The translations under genes were made by a program, and so were the position numbers. Below the pieces are notes generated by a model. It saw nothing but the letters and a program-made list of their open reading frames with translations, searched no databases and was not told the origin of the DNA. A DNA stretch of 64,000 nucleotides from Melampsora larici-populina 98AG31 (Eukaryota > Basidiomycota > Pucciniomycetes > Pucciniales > Melampsoraceae), in NCBI RefSeq assembly GCF_000204055.1, contig NW_006768782.1, forward strand, positions 440,191-504,190, given 5' to 3'. How positions within the stretch are numbered: the stretch's first letter is position 1; each line of letters begins with the position of its first letter. Below are positions 22,151 to 35,306 of this stretch, in pieces.

Positions 22151-24490
22151 GGTTTTGTTTTTTTACATTTTCCATCTTTATTTTTGTTTTTTCTTCATTT
22201 GTTCTTTTTTCTTCTGTCACACAACTTCCTTGTCTTTCTGTATAACTAAACATCATCTTTCATCTTCATCTTATATGTGAAAAACACACGTAGTTAGAGA
22301 ATCAAATAGTAATTGAGGTCTTTTTTTGAGAAAAATAAAAAAACATCGGTTTTCTTTAAAAAGATATGCAGCAATAGCTCTGGATGAGAGCATTCCAAAG
22401 GCCATTTTTTTGGAAAAGGTGATGTCTTGGTATAGATATACCCCTTTGAAAAAAAACAACCAAAAAGATATAAATGGAATGCACTTGATGAGAGCATCCC
22501 GAAACTCCAATTGTCTGGTTGATACGATAAGTTTTGAGGTGTAGTGATTGTTTTGGGCCTTGGTTTGGAATTGGCAACGAATTGCCTCCACGCACTATAC
22601 ATGTACCCACAAAAAGTTGACATAATGCCAAAAACAAACTTAAGAGCAAAACAAAACAACACAAAATCAACCATACAACAAAAAAACTGTGCAAATATCT
22701 CACAAATCAGTAGTTGTGAATCCATCTGGAGTGTCAGAGTTGAAATCAAGGTGTTTAGAACCACCATAACCTGCTCCACTTTACATATTTAATTAGAGTC
22801 GTTACGGATACTGGGTTTGGGACAAACTGCAGAACTTGAATGATTAGGTAAATCACATGAAGGGGACTATGATTATGATTCCTAGGTGTGGGGATGTGTA
22901 CACTTGAGCACTTATGTTGCCTCTGAAAACATTGTCAAAGTTCAGTCAACATCATCTTGAAGAGGACAAATTGGAGACCTCTCTGTGAGTCCTCCTTACA
23001 GCTTCTTACTACAACCCTCTTCCTTGGCGCCACTCAGGTTCAGTGTCAGTGCAGTGTTGTCATTCTGTCACAGGGAAATCACACATTGGAGATTCAACAA
23101 GGGGGAGGATGACAGCACTCAAGTTTTGTTCCCCCTAATCATCATATTTACCATGGCACAGATAAATTATTTTTCCAAAGTGAAAAATGATTGAAAATGC
23201 AGAAATTCTGCTCTTATTCTGCATGTACATTGACACTGCATTTTTAGTCATTTTTGACATCAATCAAAATCATTCTGCATAGCAGAAAAATATTACATCC
23301 ATGCAGTCATGTATAACTAGACCAGTGGGCATCAAATTTGAAGTCTGTTGGATTTGTCAATTTTTGAAGTTCTGATTTCACTCTCATATTGTGAAAAGTT
23401 TATTCCAAGGGATAATCTTTCAAAATATATCACATATGATCCAAAATCCAAAATCAGCCAGTCTCAAACCAAACCCAGTTGCCAAAACAACCAGTACACC
23501 TAGTTGTCTTTTTGGCTGGGAGGTGTCAAAAATTTCAACTCAATACACAAAGTGACTGTCAAGAAATCAACTGGGTGTACCAGGTTTATTGGCAACCGGA
23601 TTTGGTTTGAGACCGGCTATTGTATTTCACTTTCAAGTTTTCATTTTTTTGGTTTATTAATATTGGTTATGACATTTATCAGTTTTACAACAAGAAGAAA
23701 AAGAAACCAATTTTGGAGAATCAGGGTTTGAAAATTTTGAGTATTGGACTTATGATATTTCACCCAACATCTGCCTGAGAAAATTCCTATTCAAGTATGT
23801 GATTTGTGAATGGATTGTTTTGTAAAGAAACAACAATGAGAATGAGTAGGATTGACATGAGAGATGATACTGTTTTGTCACCAATGTGTTTTGCAATACA
23901 CATGGCTTGACAAAAAAAATGTCCATGATGGCTAAAGGATTGTTCTAACTTTTGAAGGGCAATCAACCAATTCTATCTTGACTATGTGTGGTTTGGTGCT
24001 CAAGGATGATATTTTTCAAAAATGGTCCTTACTATCTGAGCAGCTGCTTTGAGAAAGAAAAAACATGTGGTACAAGTGCAATGTAAAAATAGTACACATA
24101 ATTGACATGGCCTGGCTATGTTACCAAAGGATAATTAAGCACAATGAAACTATTTATTAGGTAACTTTTGTACAAAGTTTTATCAATACTGGCAAAAAAA
24201 AGAATGGTGACCTGCAAATTTAGTGAAAAAAGACACAACACAAGAAATTTGTAACAATACATTTGTGAAATTATGAGATGAAGTGAGGTGATGGTGTAAT
24301 GTGTGGTCATCAATTCTAATAGAACTACTTGACTTGTCCTTGACCCTTGATATTAGGTTTTGATTGTTGAGAATCCAGCCATCTTTCCCCAGAGGAAGCT
24401 GGTGGCCAGGAAATCAGGGGGATGAATATCAGAAAAGGCACATTGACCGAGAAAAACGATATAGAGTGTGAAAACTTGGCGTACCAAACT
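22151..24490. other. AT-rich stretch without supported gene
   Basis: Open frames up to 161 codons are low-complexity and lysine/phenylalanine-rich, with no domain signal. The one clear structure is an inverted repeat at 23456-23619. The rest looks like decayed repeat DNA. Confidence 0.5.
23456..23619. repeat. inverted repeat with ~50-bp arms
   Basis: The left arm starts GTCTCAAACCAAACCCAGTT at 23462; the right arm is its imperfect complement ending at 23613. The loop is about 60 bp. By eye the arms agree at roughly four of five positions. Confidence 0.75.
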
Positions 24491-25303
24491 TCAAAAGCCT
24501 TTTCGCAGCTCTTCGCCCGTATAACTAAAGTGAGATACGGGGTATTGTAAATCAGAGGGATACAAGGCGTGCGCCTTGGGTTCTGAGCGGTTCCTCTGAG
24601 CCATATGAAGCTGAGCAACGGGGAGGCCGGTCAAGTCTGGATATCGGATGCGTTCCATCGAACGCATGGAATGAGTAGTATTCATGGCTTCCAGTTGACC
24701 CGTTGAATGGAAAGGATAAGAGGGAGGATTTTGCATTTGGTTCGAAGATGGGGAGTCTCCAATCCCCCCGAGCTTTTGATTTTTCCTCTTAAAAGAAAAC
24801 CGAGAGGCTGAAATGGGAACAAACTGAGCCGTATCGCGACGTCGATCGTTGGCTCTGTGACGCCGCTTGACGAGAATGAGTAACCCCGACGCTCCAAATA
24901 TAATGAAGACCAAAACACCTATCAATGGACCTACTACAGATAATATGTGACTACCTTGGTGGTGAGAACCAGAAGCTGACAGGGAAGATAAGGTGGGAGA
25001 AGTGATAGAATTGTTCTTAGCGGCTATCGTCAAAAGATCCGTTGTAGTTGAGGTGTCCAAAGTGAATGAATCTATTGGGCTAGGGCTTGGAGTTGGACGG
25101 ACATTTGGAGTATCCGTAGGGGACGCAGTAGAAATTATAGGAGTGAGTGTCGTAGTAGGATGAATCGGCAAGATCGGGCGAATGGAGCTTGGCGCAGATG
25201 ATTGCAAGGGAGTATCTGGTGAGTTGGAAATTGGTTCGACAACATGATGAGGGATAACGATTCCTGTTGGGTGAGTTTCGGGAGTATTCACAATTGTAGC
25301 CAT
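24491..25303 (-). CDS. Ser/Thr/Pro-rich single-pass membrane protein
   Basis: I do not recognise a named family. The 270-aa frame is uninterrupted from ATG 25303. Residues 1-118 are rich in Ser, Thr and Pro and look heavily O-glycosylated and extracellular. Residues 120-145 form one hydrophobic helix (ILSVVGPLIGVLVFIIFGAS), followed at once by the basic stop-transfer KRRHRANDRRR. The remaining 120 residues form a polar cytoplasmic tail with PPSYPF. This layout matches fungal Mid2/Wsc-like or mucin-like sensors. No signal peptide is visible; an upstream exon on the minus strand could supply one, but I could not define it. It is the tail-side neighbour of GCN1 in the gene island. Confidence 0.6.
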   Translation of the reverse strand: MATIVNTPETHPTGIVIPHHVVEPISNSPDTPLQSSAPSSIRPILPIHPTTTLTPIISTASPTDTPNVRPTPSPSPIDSFTLDTSTTTDLLTIAAKNNSITSPTLSSLSASGSHHQGSHILSVVGPLIGVLVFIIFGASGLLILVKRRHRANDRRRDTAQFVPISASRFSFKRKNQKLGGIGDSPSSNQMQNPPSYPFHSTGQLEAMNTTHSMRSMERIRYPDLTGLPVAQLHMAQRNRSEPKAHALYPSDLQYPVSHFSYTGEELRKGF

Positions 25304-25971
25304 TCACTTAGATGTGATCAAACTTTGTTAAAGGTGGGACTTGATCGCTGGGCGTCTGAAAGTTCAAGACTGAGGTTCAAGGATTGTATTTCGGAGGAAA
25401 TGGTTTGATTGGATGAGAAAGAAGGATGGCTGGACAAGAAGTGAACGATTGGTCATCGGGGAAAGGTGTTCTTCCTGCAGAGAAGAGTTAACTTTGATAG
25501 TGGATGAATCAGTCGGAACATTTCCGGTCAGAGTGAAGAATGTCCACCATGGCAGGAAGACTCCAGGAGGACCAACAGAGCCACGTAGATTCAATCCGGC
25601 TTGTTCAGATCCAAAAGCTGGTCTGGCCACATGAGGCACTTGGACGCGTTTCGGGACATATTACATTACATTGCGATATCCATGAGCTGCATTGTCCAAC
25701 TGCACTTTAGCTATTGGTATCAAGGGTTTGGAGCAGTTTTCTGGCCATGTATATTTGTTTGTAAGTATATGCAAATATGATGTTGATGAGCACCACAGCC
25801 ATTCCAAACCAGCCATCTTCTCCTTTCTTGAGAGGCTTTTGCTCACTCGGTGCAATGACAGCACGATGCCGAACAAGTACAGGACTTTCATCAAGTGCAT
25901 CTTCTATTCATGTTAGGCATTTTGTCATTTTTAAATCCACATCATTCTCTCGGAAGCTATCTCATCCCCAG
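25304..25971. other. spacer between membrane protein gene and GCN1
   Basis: No gene is supported. An open minus-strand frame (25364-25639) lacks an ATG and a clear domain; it could be 5' sequence of the membrane protein gene. Confidence 0.4.
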
Positions 25972-28900
25972 TCAGTCATCAGCCAATTTGCCTCGTAATC
26001 GGAGAAGCTCTTTTGCTTCTCTTGCTGGTCTACCGATAACCGGCGGCTAGGAAGAGAAAATGGGTTCACCATCAGCTGGGCTCAAACTCGATATAATTGT
26101 TCATAAATCTGTTCCTATGAGATGTAGAAGTGGATTCAGTCGCTGTCACTTACCTGAACTTCTGCGGCAATTGCCAAGATACGCGAAGTGATTGGCTCAT
26201 CTACGCCCATCTGCTGGATAGCGTCACCAGCGAGCTCAACCAAATCTCGCAAACACATGATCGCCAATGGTGTTGTAGGATCGGCAAGCAAATATCTGGG
26301 TAGTTTTCAAATAAAGTTGCGATGAGGACGCCGATCTAGTTCAAGCAAACACTCAAAGCACCTACATGTTAAGAGCATGGAATCCTGGCGTTTGGGTTTG
26401 TGCAATTGCTGACACTAAGCGGGCCATCGCGTTAGCAAAAGGTTCAAGATGCCGCGGTGCCTGCAAAGTCTCTTCCGTGAATGATATCAATGAAGACATA
26501 ACACTATCACTAATGTTCATGCCACCATTGCAGGTTACGGCCGCGAGAGCAGACGTCATCGACTCTTGTATCTCGTCGTCTTCAGCACCTCTTATCGCTC
26601 CCAACAACTCTGTGACAAGAGGATCCACCCGTGGTTGGTGTTTCATCAAGAGCCCAAGAGCCGTCACTGCTTTGCTTCGAACTGTACCCGAACTCATATC
26701 AGATGCACATTTGACAAATGTACGTTGAAGCTGGGGAAAGAAGGGTTTAACAAATTGAGGTATCTGCTGCAACAGGGTAGCGGATGTTTGTAGGATAGCC
26801 GACTTGACCGGGGCGGGGAAACGATCTCCAACCTAAGAAAAAGGCAGTGTCAGATAACAGAGGGATCAAGAAGGTACACAAGATCAACTGACGATTCGAA
26901 TGAGGGGGCCTGTGATTTGGGTGACATAAGGTTTAATGAACTCTTGTGACGTTCGTTCCACAACATCGCCAAAAGCCAAGGCGGCCTGTTCACGTTGTTC
27001 TGCGGTACCTGTCAGGATACCTTGCAGAAGAATGGGCATGATAGGCCTCAGTCCCGACGGTCGGCAAAGACTGTGGGTACGGGTCAGTTATGATATTGCC
27101 ATACGAGAATGAAATGCTTGGATTTATGCGAGAATGCGTACCCCGGCAAATGTCGGCCTGGCAAGCCAGTGGTCTCGATCGTTCGTCGGAGAGGGACCAC
27201 GAGGCTGTCAAGTGAGGCTTTGGGTATAGTCTTGACCATCTCATCCATGGCCATCCACGATGAATCAATCACTTCTGGGACTGGATCTTCAAAAAGTGAA
27301 AATAGCTGCCGAATCCAGAGGATGTGATATTCTGACCCGTCACTGGTGTTGGAGGAACAGAAGATCCCGAAAAGATTACAACCGTCGATTCGTTGGGCCG
27401 GTGAAGGTGACTTGGCAAGTTCAAGCAAATGCATCATCAACGTGTTCATAGCATCTGATTCTTTTATGCTATCAAATAATACACGCAGTGAATTATCCAA
27501 AGCGGTTCGAATGTCTTCGTCTTGCTCTGTAAGCCATGCTGATCTTAGGCTGTCGACAATCGCACACAAGTATCTATTGACTGAGCTGCCGGAAACCGAA
27601 ACAAGACTAGCCAGTGCCCTGGCATTGAATGCTGTGATCGGGGATTTAGTGAGTACTGGGAGTAATCTGGGCAATATGCTAGCAGCTCTGATACGCATAA
27701 GCTCTTTCAAGGCAGCGAGAGCAGCTTCTGATGCAGCGCCAGGTTGACGCAATGCGCTCAGTAGAGTGGGTAGCGTTTCCTCGACTGCTCGACTACCCAC
27801 ACGTTGTTGAAGAGAATCAAATGCCTGTGCAGCAGTAGATCGGACGCTTGGGTCTTGGTCCACCAAAGCCATCCTCACAATTGCAATGAGAGGTCCTTCG
27901 TGATCTTCTAGTTGATTCTGAGTGATACTGGAGATCACATCTATGATCGCCAAGCTCACACCCTGCCGAGTCCGAATGTCGTCAGATAGCATCGCTTTTT
28001 GGAGGATGTTTGTGATCGTGCTGAGAACGCTGTCGCCCAGTTTTTTAACCAAGTCACCCAGGGTTCGTGCAGCAGCCTGTGTGAGGAAAATCAAAATCAA
28101 CATCTATCTCGGCGAGCTTGAAATCGCCGTTGCATACCTCCCGTTGTTCTTCTCCACTACTCGCTAGGGTGCGAATCAAGGTTTGCACTGGAATTCAAAA
28201 AAGTCAACAGTAATGAGCAATGACATCGACGAGGATCCCACAAAGGAACTTACTGAGGACTGGCATGATGTCACGGACGGTTTTGGGTGTATTCTGATAG
28301 GACGTGTGAGATGAGTAATCCGGTCGATCAAATCAAGCCACAATTTTAAAAAGAACGCTCACATGCACTAAGGCCTTCCAGATGTGAACTGAAGTTGACC
28401 GAACGATGCCAGATGAATCTTGGCGGATGATGTAGATTGCCGCAAGTACGCGATCGCGACGATCTTTTCCCAAGACATCGACTAGAGCGACACGAGAGGC
28501 CTCCGCGGTCGGCGCCACGGCGTCGTCCTCTTCTCCGTCGACGTCAATGTCTGCCTTGGCAGTGATGCCAGACACGCGGAACAACAGATCTCCTATGAGC
28601 TGGATTGAACTGTTATAGGCACATATTATAAATGTCAGCATTCAACAGGTACGCCGATAGCTATTTTCTCAGAATGCGCACCTTTGACGAATCCTCCAAC
28701 TTTCGTGAAAAAGACCATGTTCAAGTTCTGGCAACAACAAATCGACGGCTTTGGCGCTATGATTGGTGATGATCATCCTTCCAGCTTTCATTGATGCGTC
28801 TCGCACGTAATCCGAATCATCCGCCAGACCATTCAGCACTGGCTGGATGATACGGCCGAGGTATGGTGAGAACCGGTCACCGTAGGTAGCAGGTAAAAAG

Positions 28901-31900
28901 ATGAGCAGGGAAATGAACCCTTCTCGAACATAAGCCCTTGGACTGCTGGTATTACTGATGATTTCGGGTAATAAATCTTCAAGTTTTTCAATTCCAAGTC
29001 CTGACATGATTTCGCTGAGACCTTGCGCTGCACCTTGTTGATCGACACCACTGGCGTCGGCACAAAGCGTTTCAAATAATGAAGGGACGAGTTCAGGAAA
29101 ACTATCTTCCCCTAATCGTTCTACGAGACTTCCTAGCGCTTTAGCTGCAGTCGCTCTAGCTTCCGGAACTGAGAAACAATGTCACCATCAGTACTGTCTG
29201 ACACTTCGGCATTCAAGACTGGTGTTGAAATGAACTGACCAGGATCAACCAGCACTTGCCTGACTTTTGGCATCAGCTGGGGCAAATAAGGTGACAGATC
29301 TTTTGCCTCTGCTAGAGTAGCAAGGTTTCCCACGATTTGAGTCGCTTTGCGCTTGATGTCGGCGCTACGCTCTCGGAGGCCTCTCTCAATGATAGGGACG
29401 ACTAGTGCGAGCGAAGATGTATCGATGTAATGTACGAAAGCAGTACCGAGTAGTCCCTCCAATGCTCGTGCTGTCTTCCGAGCTGGATCAACCAATGCCG
29501 CAAGAAGGATGTCCTGCATGGCAGAAATCTCGGGATTGGAAACTACTTCTCCGAACTTTTTGAGACTAGCATTGGCCGCTGCGCGAACTTGAGCGTGAGT
29601 ATCAGTTAGGACTTCTGTCAAGCGTGGGATGATGGTCGGCAATGACATTGAAAGTTGTTTCGGGGCAAGATACGCCATCGCGCCCATTAATTCAATGGCC
29701 CCCTTTTTAGTCCGCCACTGCTTATCCTCAAGACCCTCTAAGAGAGCCGGCATAATCATCTTCACTGCGTGTCCAGACAATCCTTTCATGATCATTCGTG
29801 CAGTGTCTTGAATAGCCTCTCGGACATCGGCGGACCCATCACCAAAAGTTGATAGTAGTATCGATGTAGCCTGAACCAGATAAGGTTCAAACAACCGTCC
29901 AAGAGAGCTCGCTAGTATTTCGAACGCAAATAAGGCGCCCTGTCGACCGCGCGTGTTCTTTTTGTCTTCTAGAGCATCACGCAAGCTATCTATGATTGAA
30001 AAATCTTTCAACGCAGTTATACCTCGACCTTTGATAGCACCAGCTAGTCCGTAGGCGGCCCCGCGTCGCTCTGCGTATTTTGAGGCCGTCAGAGTATCTT
30101 GCAATAATCGCTGTATTAAGATTGGGACTCGATCTTGTTGTAAGCGAACCAAAGGTGGCAAACAATCAGACACTGCGCTCTGCACTACCTCCGAAGGCGT
30201 CTTCAAGGCATCAACCAGTCGATCGATCACTATTACTAAACGTTCATCTGTAGCGCTTAGGTGGCGAGCGAGCCGACCGAATAAGAGCACCGCAGACTCC
30301 GTGACATAATCTGCCGCGTCAGACCCAGTGCTGCCGCGTGTGAGAACCTCTTCGAATGTCGCAATCAATTTTTCTAGATGATGTGCTCCGTGCAGGTCAA
30401 TGGCCGCATTCCCAGCCTACGCATAGGCAGTGTGGAGGTCAGACAGTGCCCCAAAGATGTTTGAAGCGAGACTTACCGCCAGCATCCTGGTGCGGACGTC
30501 CTCATTCCGATCTCCCAAGCTCTGCTTGACTACAAGAAAATCAAAAAGTGGTATAATGTCTTGTGGAGTCCAAAACGGTGCCAGGGCGCATAACGCATCA
30601 GCTTGAGCAAATCGGACCGGCCAGGGATCCTCCCTATCAAGAGATTCAGGTATGATCATCCCAAATTGATCATATTCAGGTACCAACTCTCTCGCCTACG
30701 CAGACAAGTTGATCTGAATCAGTATAATGCACCATTCCTGTGAATATATCGGCTCACGAGAAATTCATATCTAGATGAGATTGCTTGCAAAATCTGCTTG
30801 GACAGATGCGGCCTATCACCAACGGCCGAAGCAAGAGATTTGGCAGCGGCATTTCGAACAGGAGAAGCACGATGTTCTGATGGGTTTGTAGCGAAGCGTG
30901 AGTACGCATCAACATATGATCCGCATGAGTCACTAACCTAATAGTGGTAGTATAGAATCCAGACCCTGTTCGTGAGTCTTGAGACCATTCTCAGCCCACA
31001 AGTCCGACGCAAGATTTGCGTTTCGTTCATCATCATCATGACAAGCTAAAAACACTTCTGCAGACCAGCCGATGTCTGTCAAATCGAGCGGCTGGTGATT
31101 ACAGAAAATAGGGTGGCATTGATCATTAGGATTTGTCGGGTTGTGTTGTTTGTGGTGATGACAGGTGCAAAGTCATAGGGGTCTAATGCCTACCAGAGCC
31201 GCCTGCAACGCTGCGTATCTCGCTTGGGCTTCAGGAGAAAGAAGTCCTCCGAGGAGTGTCTGTATGTCTTTGTCTGAAGCATCTACTGATATTGCTGATC
31301 CAATGCTGATCAGAGCCGTGGTTGCTGGCTTGATCAACTGCGGGAAAGCACCGATTACGGACAGACAATTCTGCATGATTGTCGACCGAAGATCATGAAC
31401 CTTGCAAGCTGATAAAATTAGCAAGTAGATTAGTTATTAGGACGATCGCATCAATCGAGGAGTGTTCAGAACCAACCTTGTGGACCGGAAAAAATCATGA
31501 TGTCCATCACCAAAGCAACTTGCTCGATCCCCTCTTCGATGTTAGTAGGAGTAACACCGATCCCTCTTGATTGTATGACGCGAGTCAAGAAAGGTGAGAC
31601 GTAGCAGAAATTGAGGCCATCGAGGATCTGCTGTTCAGCTAGCGACCTTATCTTGTATAGAACGCGGGTCACGAGGTCTAACCGGACATACATAAGCAAT
31701 GTGATCAAGAGGATAAAAGATAAACTGACCAACCACTTAGCGGTTCGGCAGTCACCTCTGTGGACAGCCCTTGAGCGTTCATACCACGCAAAACAGCAAT
31801 GGTCAAGGGTCCTTGAAGGCTACCGAGCTTCGCCATACATAGTTGCCCGAGGGCCTGGAGACGGCGGCAAGGTGTGGAGTGAAGCATGAGAGGTCTTTCG

Positions 31901-34900
31901 AGTCCGATGTCAAAAGGACCTACTCACCGTGAAAGCAGATATTGCCTCAGGAGCCACCAGGCCCATCGCGTCCGTGTGCATCACAGCACTCAACTTTTCT
32001 ACCAGAGTCGCGGTATAGTCGGCCAGTGTTTGCTCGGCGCCCTTGCGTGCCTCGATAAGGCTATGAATCAGCTTGAAGGCGTGTCTTAGCTTATGCAACG
32101 TTGTAGTGACATGCTTTCTGGTATCCGCCTCTTTCGCTAGCTGGGTCTCCACCAACGCTTTTTCGGCTTTACTCAGGACTTTGGTACCACCAGCTTTTTT
32201 TCGCTCAAGATCAGCACGTAACTCAAGCTCCCAGGCCTCGATAGAATTGTCTTTTCGATTCTTTGTTTGAGAGCTGTTATCCTTCTGGGAAGAAAGAACT
32301 GGAAAAGGGCTAGGCCGTTAGTATGGGGGCTCGTAGAATATATGACAATGTAGAGAGATGATTGATTAGTTATATCACACAGACTGACCATCAACATAGG
32401 TCTGTCCCACTGGTGTGTTCCATACACCTGTCTCGAATGTACCAATGAACGTGATGGCTTCAGACTTCAACGAATCCACAATCTCCGTGACATACATAGG
32501 AACAGCAATATCAGGAACCACAAAGCATAGACTGGATATAGATCGATATGCAGCGTCAGCCAAATGAGTCTGACGATTCGAATCCTGTGTTAGGACTGTC
32601 GTGACATTATTCTGAAGGCTCGTGAAGTTCGAGGTGATGACCGATTTTGGATCGAGTCCGGCAGAATGCACCAGGTCTATCCAGAAAAACGACAAAGGGT
32701 CTGTTTTGATATTTTCGGGGCAATGGATCTTGCGTGAGCGTACAATCTCCACCGCGGGGACAAGTAGCGAAAAAACTCGTACCAAAAAACACGTGATGAC
32801 ATACAACAAAGCATTCACTCAGAAGCATAACTCGAAGTGCTTCATCCCATTTGGCGGTCGCTTTGAAGAGGGTTGAAAATACGCATTTCATCCTTGACCA
32901 TTTGATCGTATCGCCAGATTCGACGACCGACTGACAAGATACAATGTCAATAAATGAATAAATAGCTCAGTCTAGAAGACAAGTCGCGTGGTGTCCATCG
33001 TAGAGGCTGAACAAGGAAACGTACGGTAAGTAAAAGTTTCAAGCCGTCAAGAAGAACGTAGATTGTAACGCTAGGGTCAGCCTTGAACCAACAGCAAAGT
33101 GAAGAAAGCGCAAACTGTCGCGTGAGATGATAGGGTGACTCGGTGCATAAGAACAATACGGCCTGAGCATTCAAAATCCTGCGAGCGACTTTTCAGAGAC
33201 TCGATGTAGTACACATAAAAAAGTATGTTGACATACCGGAATGCCGAATCTCGCTTTAGTTGTTCTAGGACGGTGCCAAAGACAGAATCCAGTGCACGAA
33301 CAAGCCACATGCTCTCATCAACCGTAAAAGTCGCTCTTCGGTATAGTTTTTCAAGGTACATGAAGTTAGGCTTAGGTGGGCCGGCTGTAAGCGTTGTCAA
33401 AACTTGATTATTCTTTCGAATGGCTGAGATTAGAGGATGGTCACGAAACAAGCATGTGTTTGCAAGGGAGACAGCTACGTATCCTTCCAGAGGACCCGCT
33501 GCAGACGTGAGAGGGTTCGTAGATGCATTCTTCAGGTTCGCCTCGAAAGCCTTACTAAGTGGAGATGCGAGCAGCTCGACAGTAGATGGCATCACCTCGA
33601 TGACAGGTTCAGAATCAGTTCTTTCGTAATTTGACTTCCAAAATACCAGTCCGACAGCATTACACGCGGTCCTTCTAGTCAGTGGTTTGATATCTTGCAT
33701 CGCTTTAGTGATCGCCAACGCAGTGGGAGCGTCAAGCCCCTCACTGGAGAGTATGAATGAAAGGTGATTAGTGATAGCAAGCCGGAGTCCATTTAACGCT
33801 TCTTCGTTCGTCTCTTTCATCAGTGTGTCACAGCAGATGGTAACCAACTTAGATGAGTGCTCCCCGGGTCTCAAGCTTCCTAAAAAGTTCAATAAGGCCG
33901 CGCGATGTTCAGGGCTCGAGATTTTGCCCGTTTTGAGAGGAAGGCTGACTTCCTCGGCAATTGTAGGTACATGTGGACTAGGGATATCTTGAAAAACTGT
34001 TTCGAAAAAGGGTAGCAACGCTGTTTTGATCTCTGACTTGCTGCTTTTACTGGCTGACAAGAGAAGAGGCAAGAATTCTAGGCGGCTTTCCGCCGAAAGC
34101 TTGTGAGGAGACATATCAAGATAAATAGACAGCGCGGGCATAGCAATCTCAGGCGAGCGGAGCATCATCTTATGGGCGCTTGGAGCAACTTTTTCTGGAT
34201 AATCTTCTGCAGTTGATGAGATCCGAAAAAAATCACCAAATGCGGCCGTAGTCCGAGAAGGGAGTTGCGTTCGAGAAGATAGAACTTGAGATATCCACCA
34301 TTGAAGAATTTTATCCTACGAGATGTCGGTATATCAGCTGAAATATTCAACAGTGCAGAATCGTACCAGCGGCGTTTTGCTGAGTAGCCTCACCTTGTGG
34401 ATCGAGATGTAGCCTAATCCTACACCGTCAACACTGCCTTTGTCTCTTTCTTTGCCGACTCTCAACCTTAAAGAAACGTCTATCACCAGGCCCAGGAGAC
34501 AGGCATTGGCAGAAGTTGATGAAAGCTGTACCAAGATGTCCAAAATCTGTGGAATTTGCTCGTAGTTCTACAAATTCCTCGCAAAGCCTCATCAGTCGTG
34601 AAGATGGAACTAGAGTATACCAGTAATCACTCACATTGCGAATCACTCGTCTAGTTATGACCACAGCAGACTTTTGAAAGACCGGCCGAGTGGAAGCTGG
34701 GTCGTGCATGCTGTCTAATAGCTGACCTAGTGCGTTGAGCATCACGGCGAGGTCCTTGACGGTCCCCGATTTAGCTTCTTTGTGCGACTGGCATATCATG
34801 CCAAGAAGATGACAGGACCAGATCAGCATCGCCAAACGGGTACTCCCCGCACTCGTGGCATTGCCATGTGGGCTTTCGCAAAGCTTTGCAGACTCGTGTG

Positions 34901-35306
34901 ATATCCACTTGATTATTGTCGACATGAGCTTGGGTTTTTCTCCATTTGAATTTTGTCCGGGGTCTATATCATTACGGCGGATGAGCGCTCCTAATACATT
35001 GAGTACAGCATTGCGCGATGCGGAGTCCTCGTATCTCGGAATCGTCTGAAACAACAGCTTGATCAAGTCCGACAGTTGGACTTGTGAAGCTGCACTCGTC
35101 CCCGTTACCAGCCGTAGCAGCTCATCAGTCAAAAATGGTATTCGAATTGAGATTTTAGATGTAATGATTTTAGGCCGTGCGCGCAGGTATAGATTATCCC
35201 AAGTAAGCTCGTTCATAGTTTCTTTATCGACTTCCTCGTCGTCGGACACGCCCTGTCCTGGTGATGTTGATGCGACCCAGTTCTTGACTTCAGTTGCTGG
35301 AGCCAT
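25972..35306 (-). CDS. GCN1: GCN1, HEAT-repeat activator of the GCN2 eIF2alpha kinase
   Basis: GCN1 binds ribosomes with GCN20 and passes the uncharged-tRNA signal to kinase GCN2 in the general amino-acid control pathway. The start is ATG 35306; exon 1 is 34635-35306 and exon 2 34394-34567, both joining in phase 0. Large blocks follow at about 33180-34168, 32400-32640, 31900-32270, 31170-31420, 30417-30686, 29133-30368 (411 codons), 28669-29007, 28333-28641, 27084-28100, 26366-26832 and 26154-26295, with the last exon 25972-26046 ending in TGA. The product is made of HEAT repeats throughout. The 29133-30368 block is the elongation-factor-3-like core, with [20 protein letters not shown] and [17 protein letters not shown]. 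Most of the intermediate splice sites were not worked out, so the block edges are approximate. I saw no stop in the blocks checked. Size, repeat nature and EF3-like core make the identity firm. Confidence 0.92.

Noticed and set aside
22370..22500. Possible MITE with GAGAGCATYCC ends
   Set aside because: The two words are in direct, not inverted, orientation and no target duplication is visible.
22294..22779. 161-codon minus-strand frame
   Set aside because: Begins outside any recognisable context, AT-rich and low-complexity; no family pattern.
33077..33174. Extra minus-strand frames beside GCN1 exons
   Set aside because: Read-through of GCN1 exons into introns or alternative frames.
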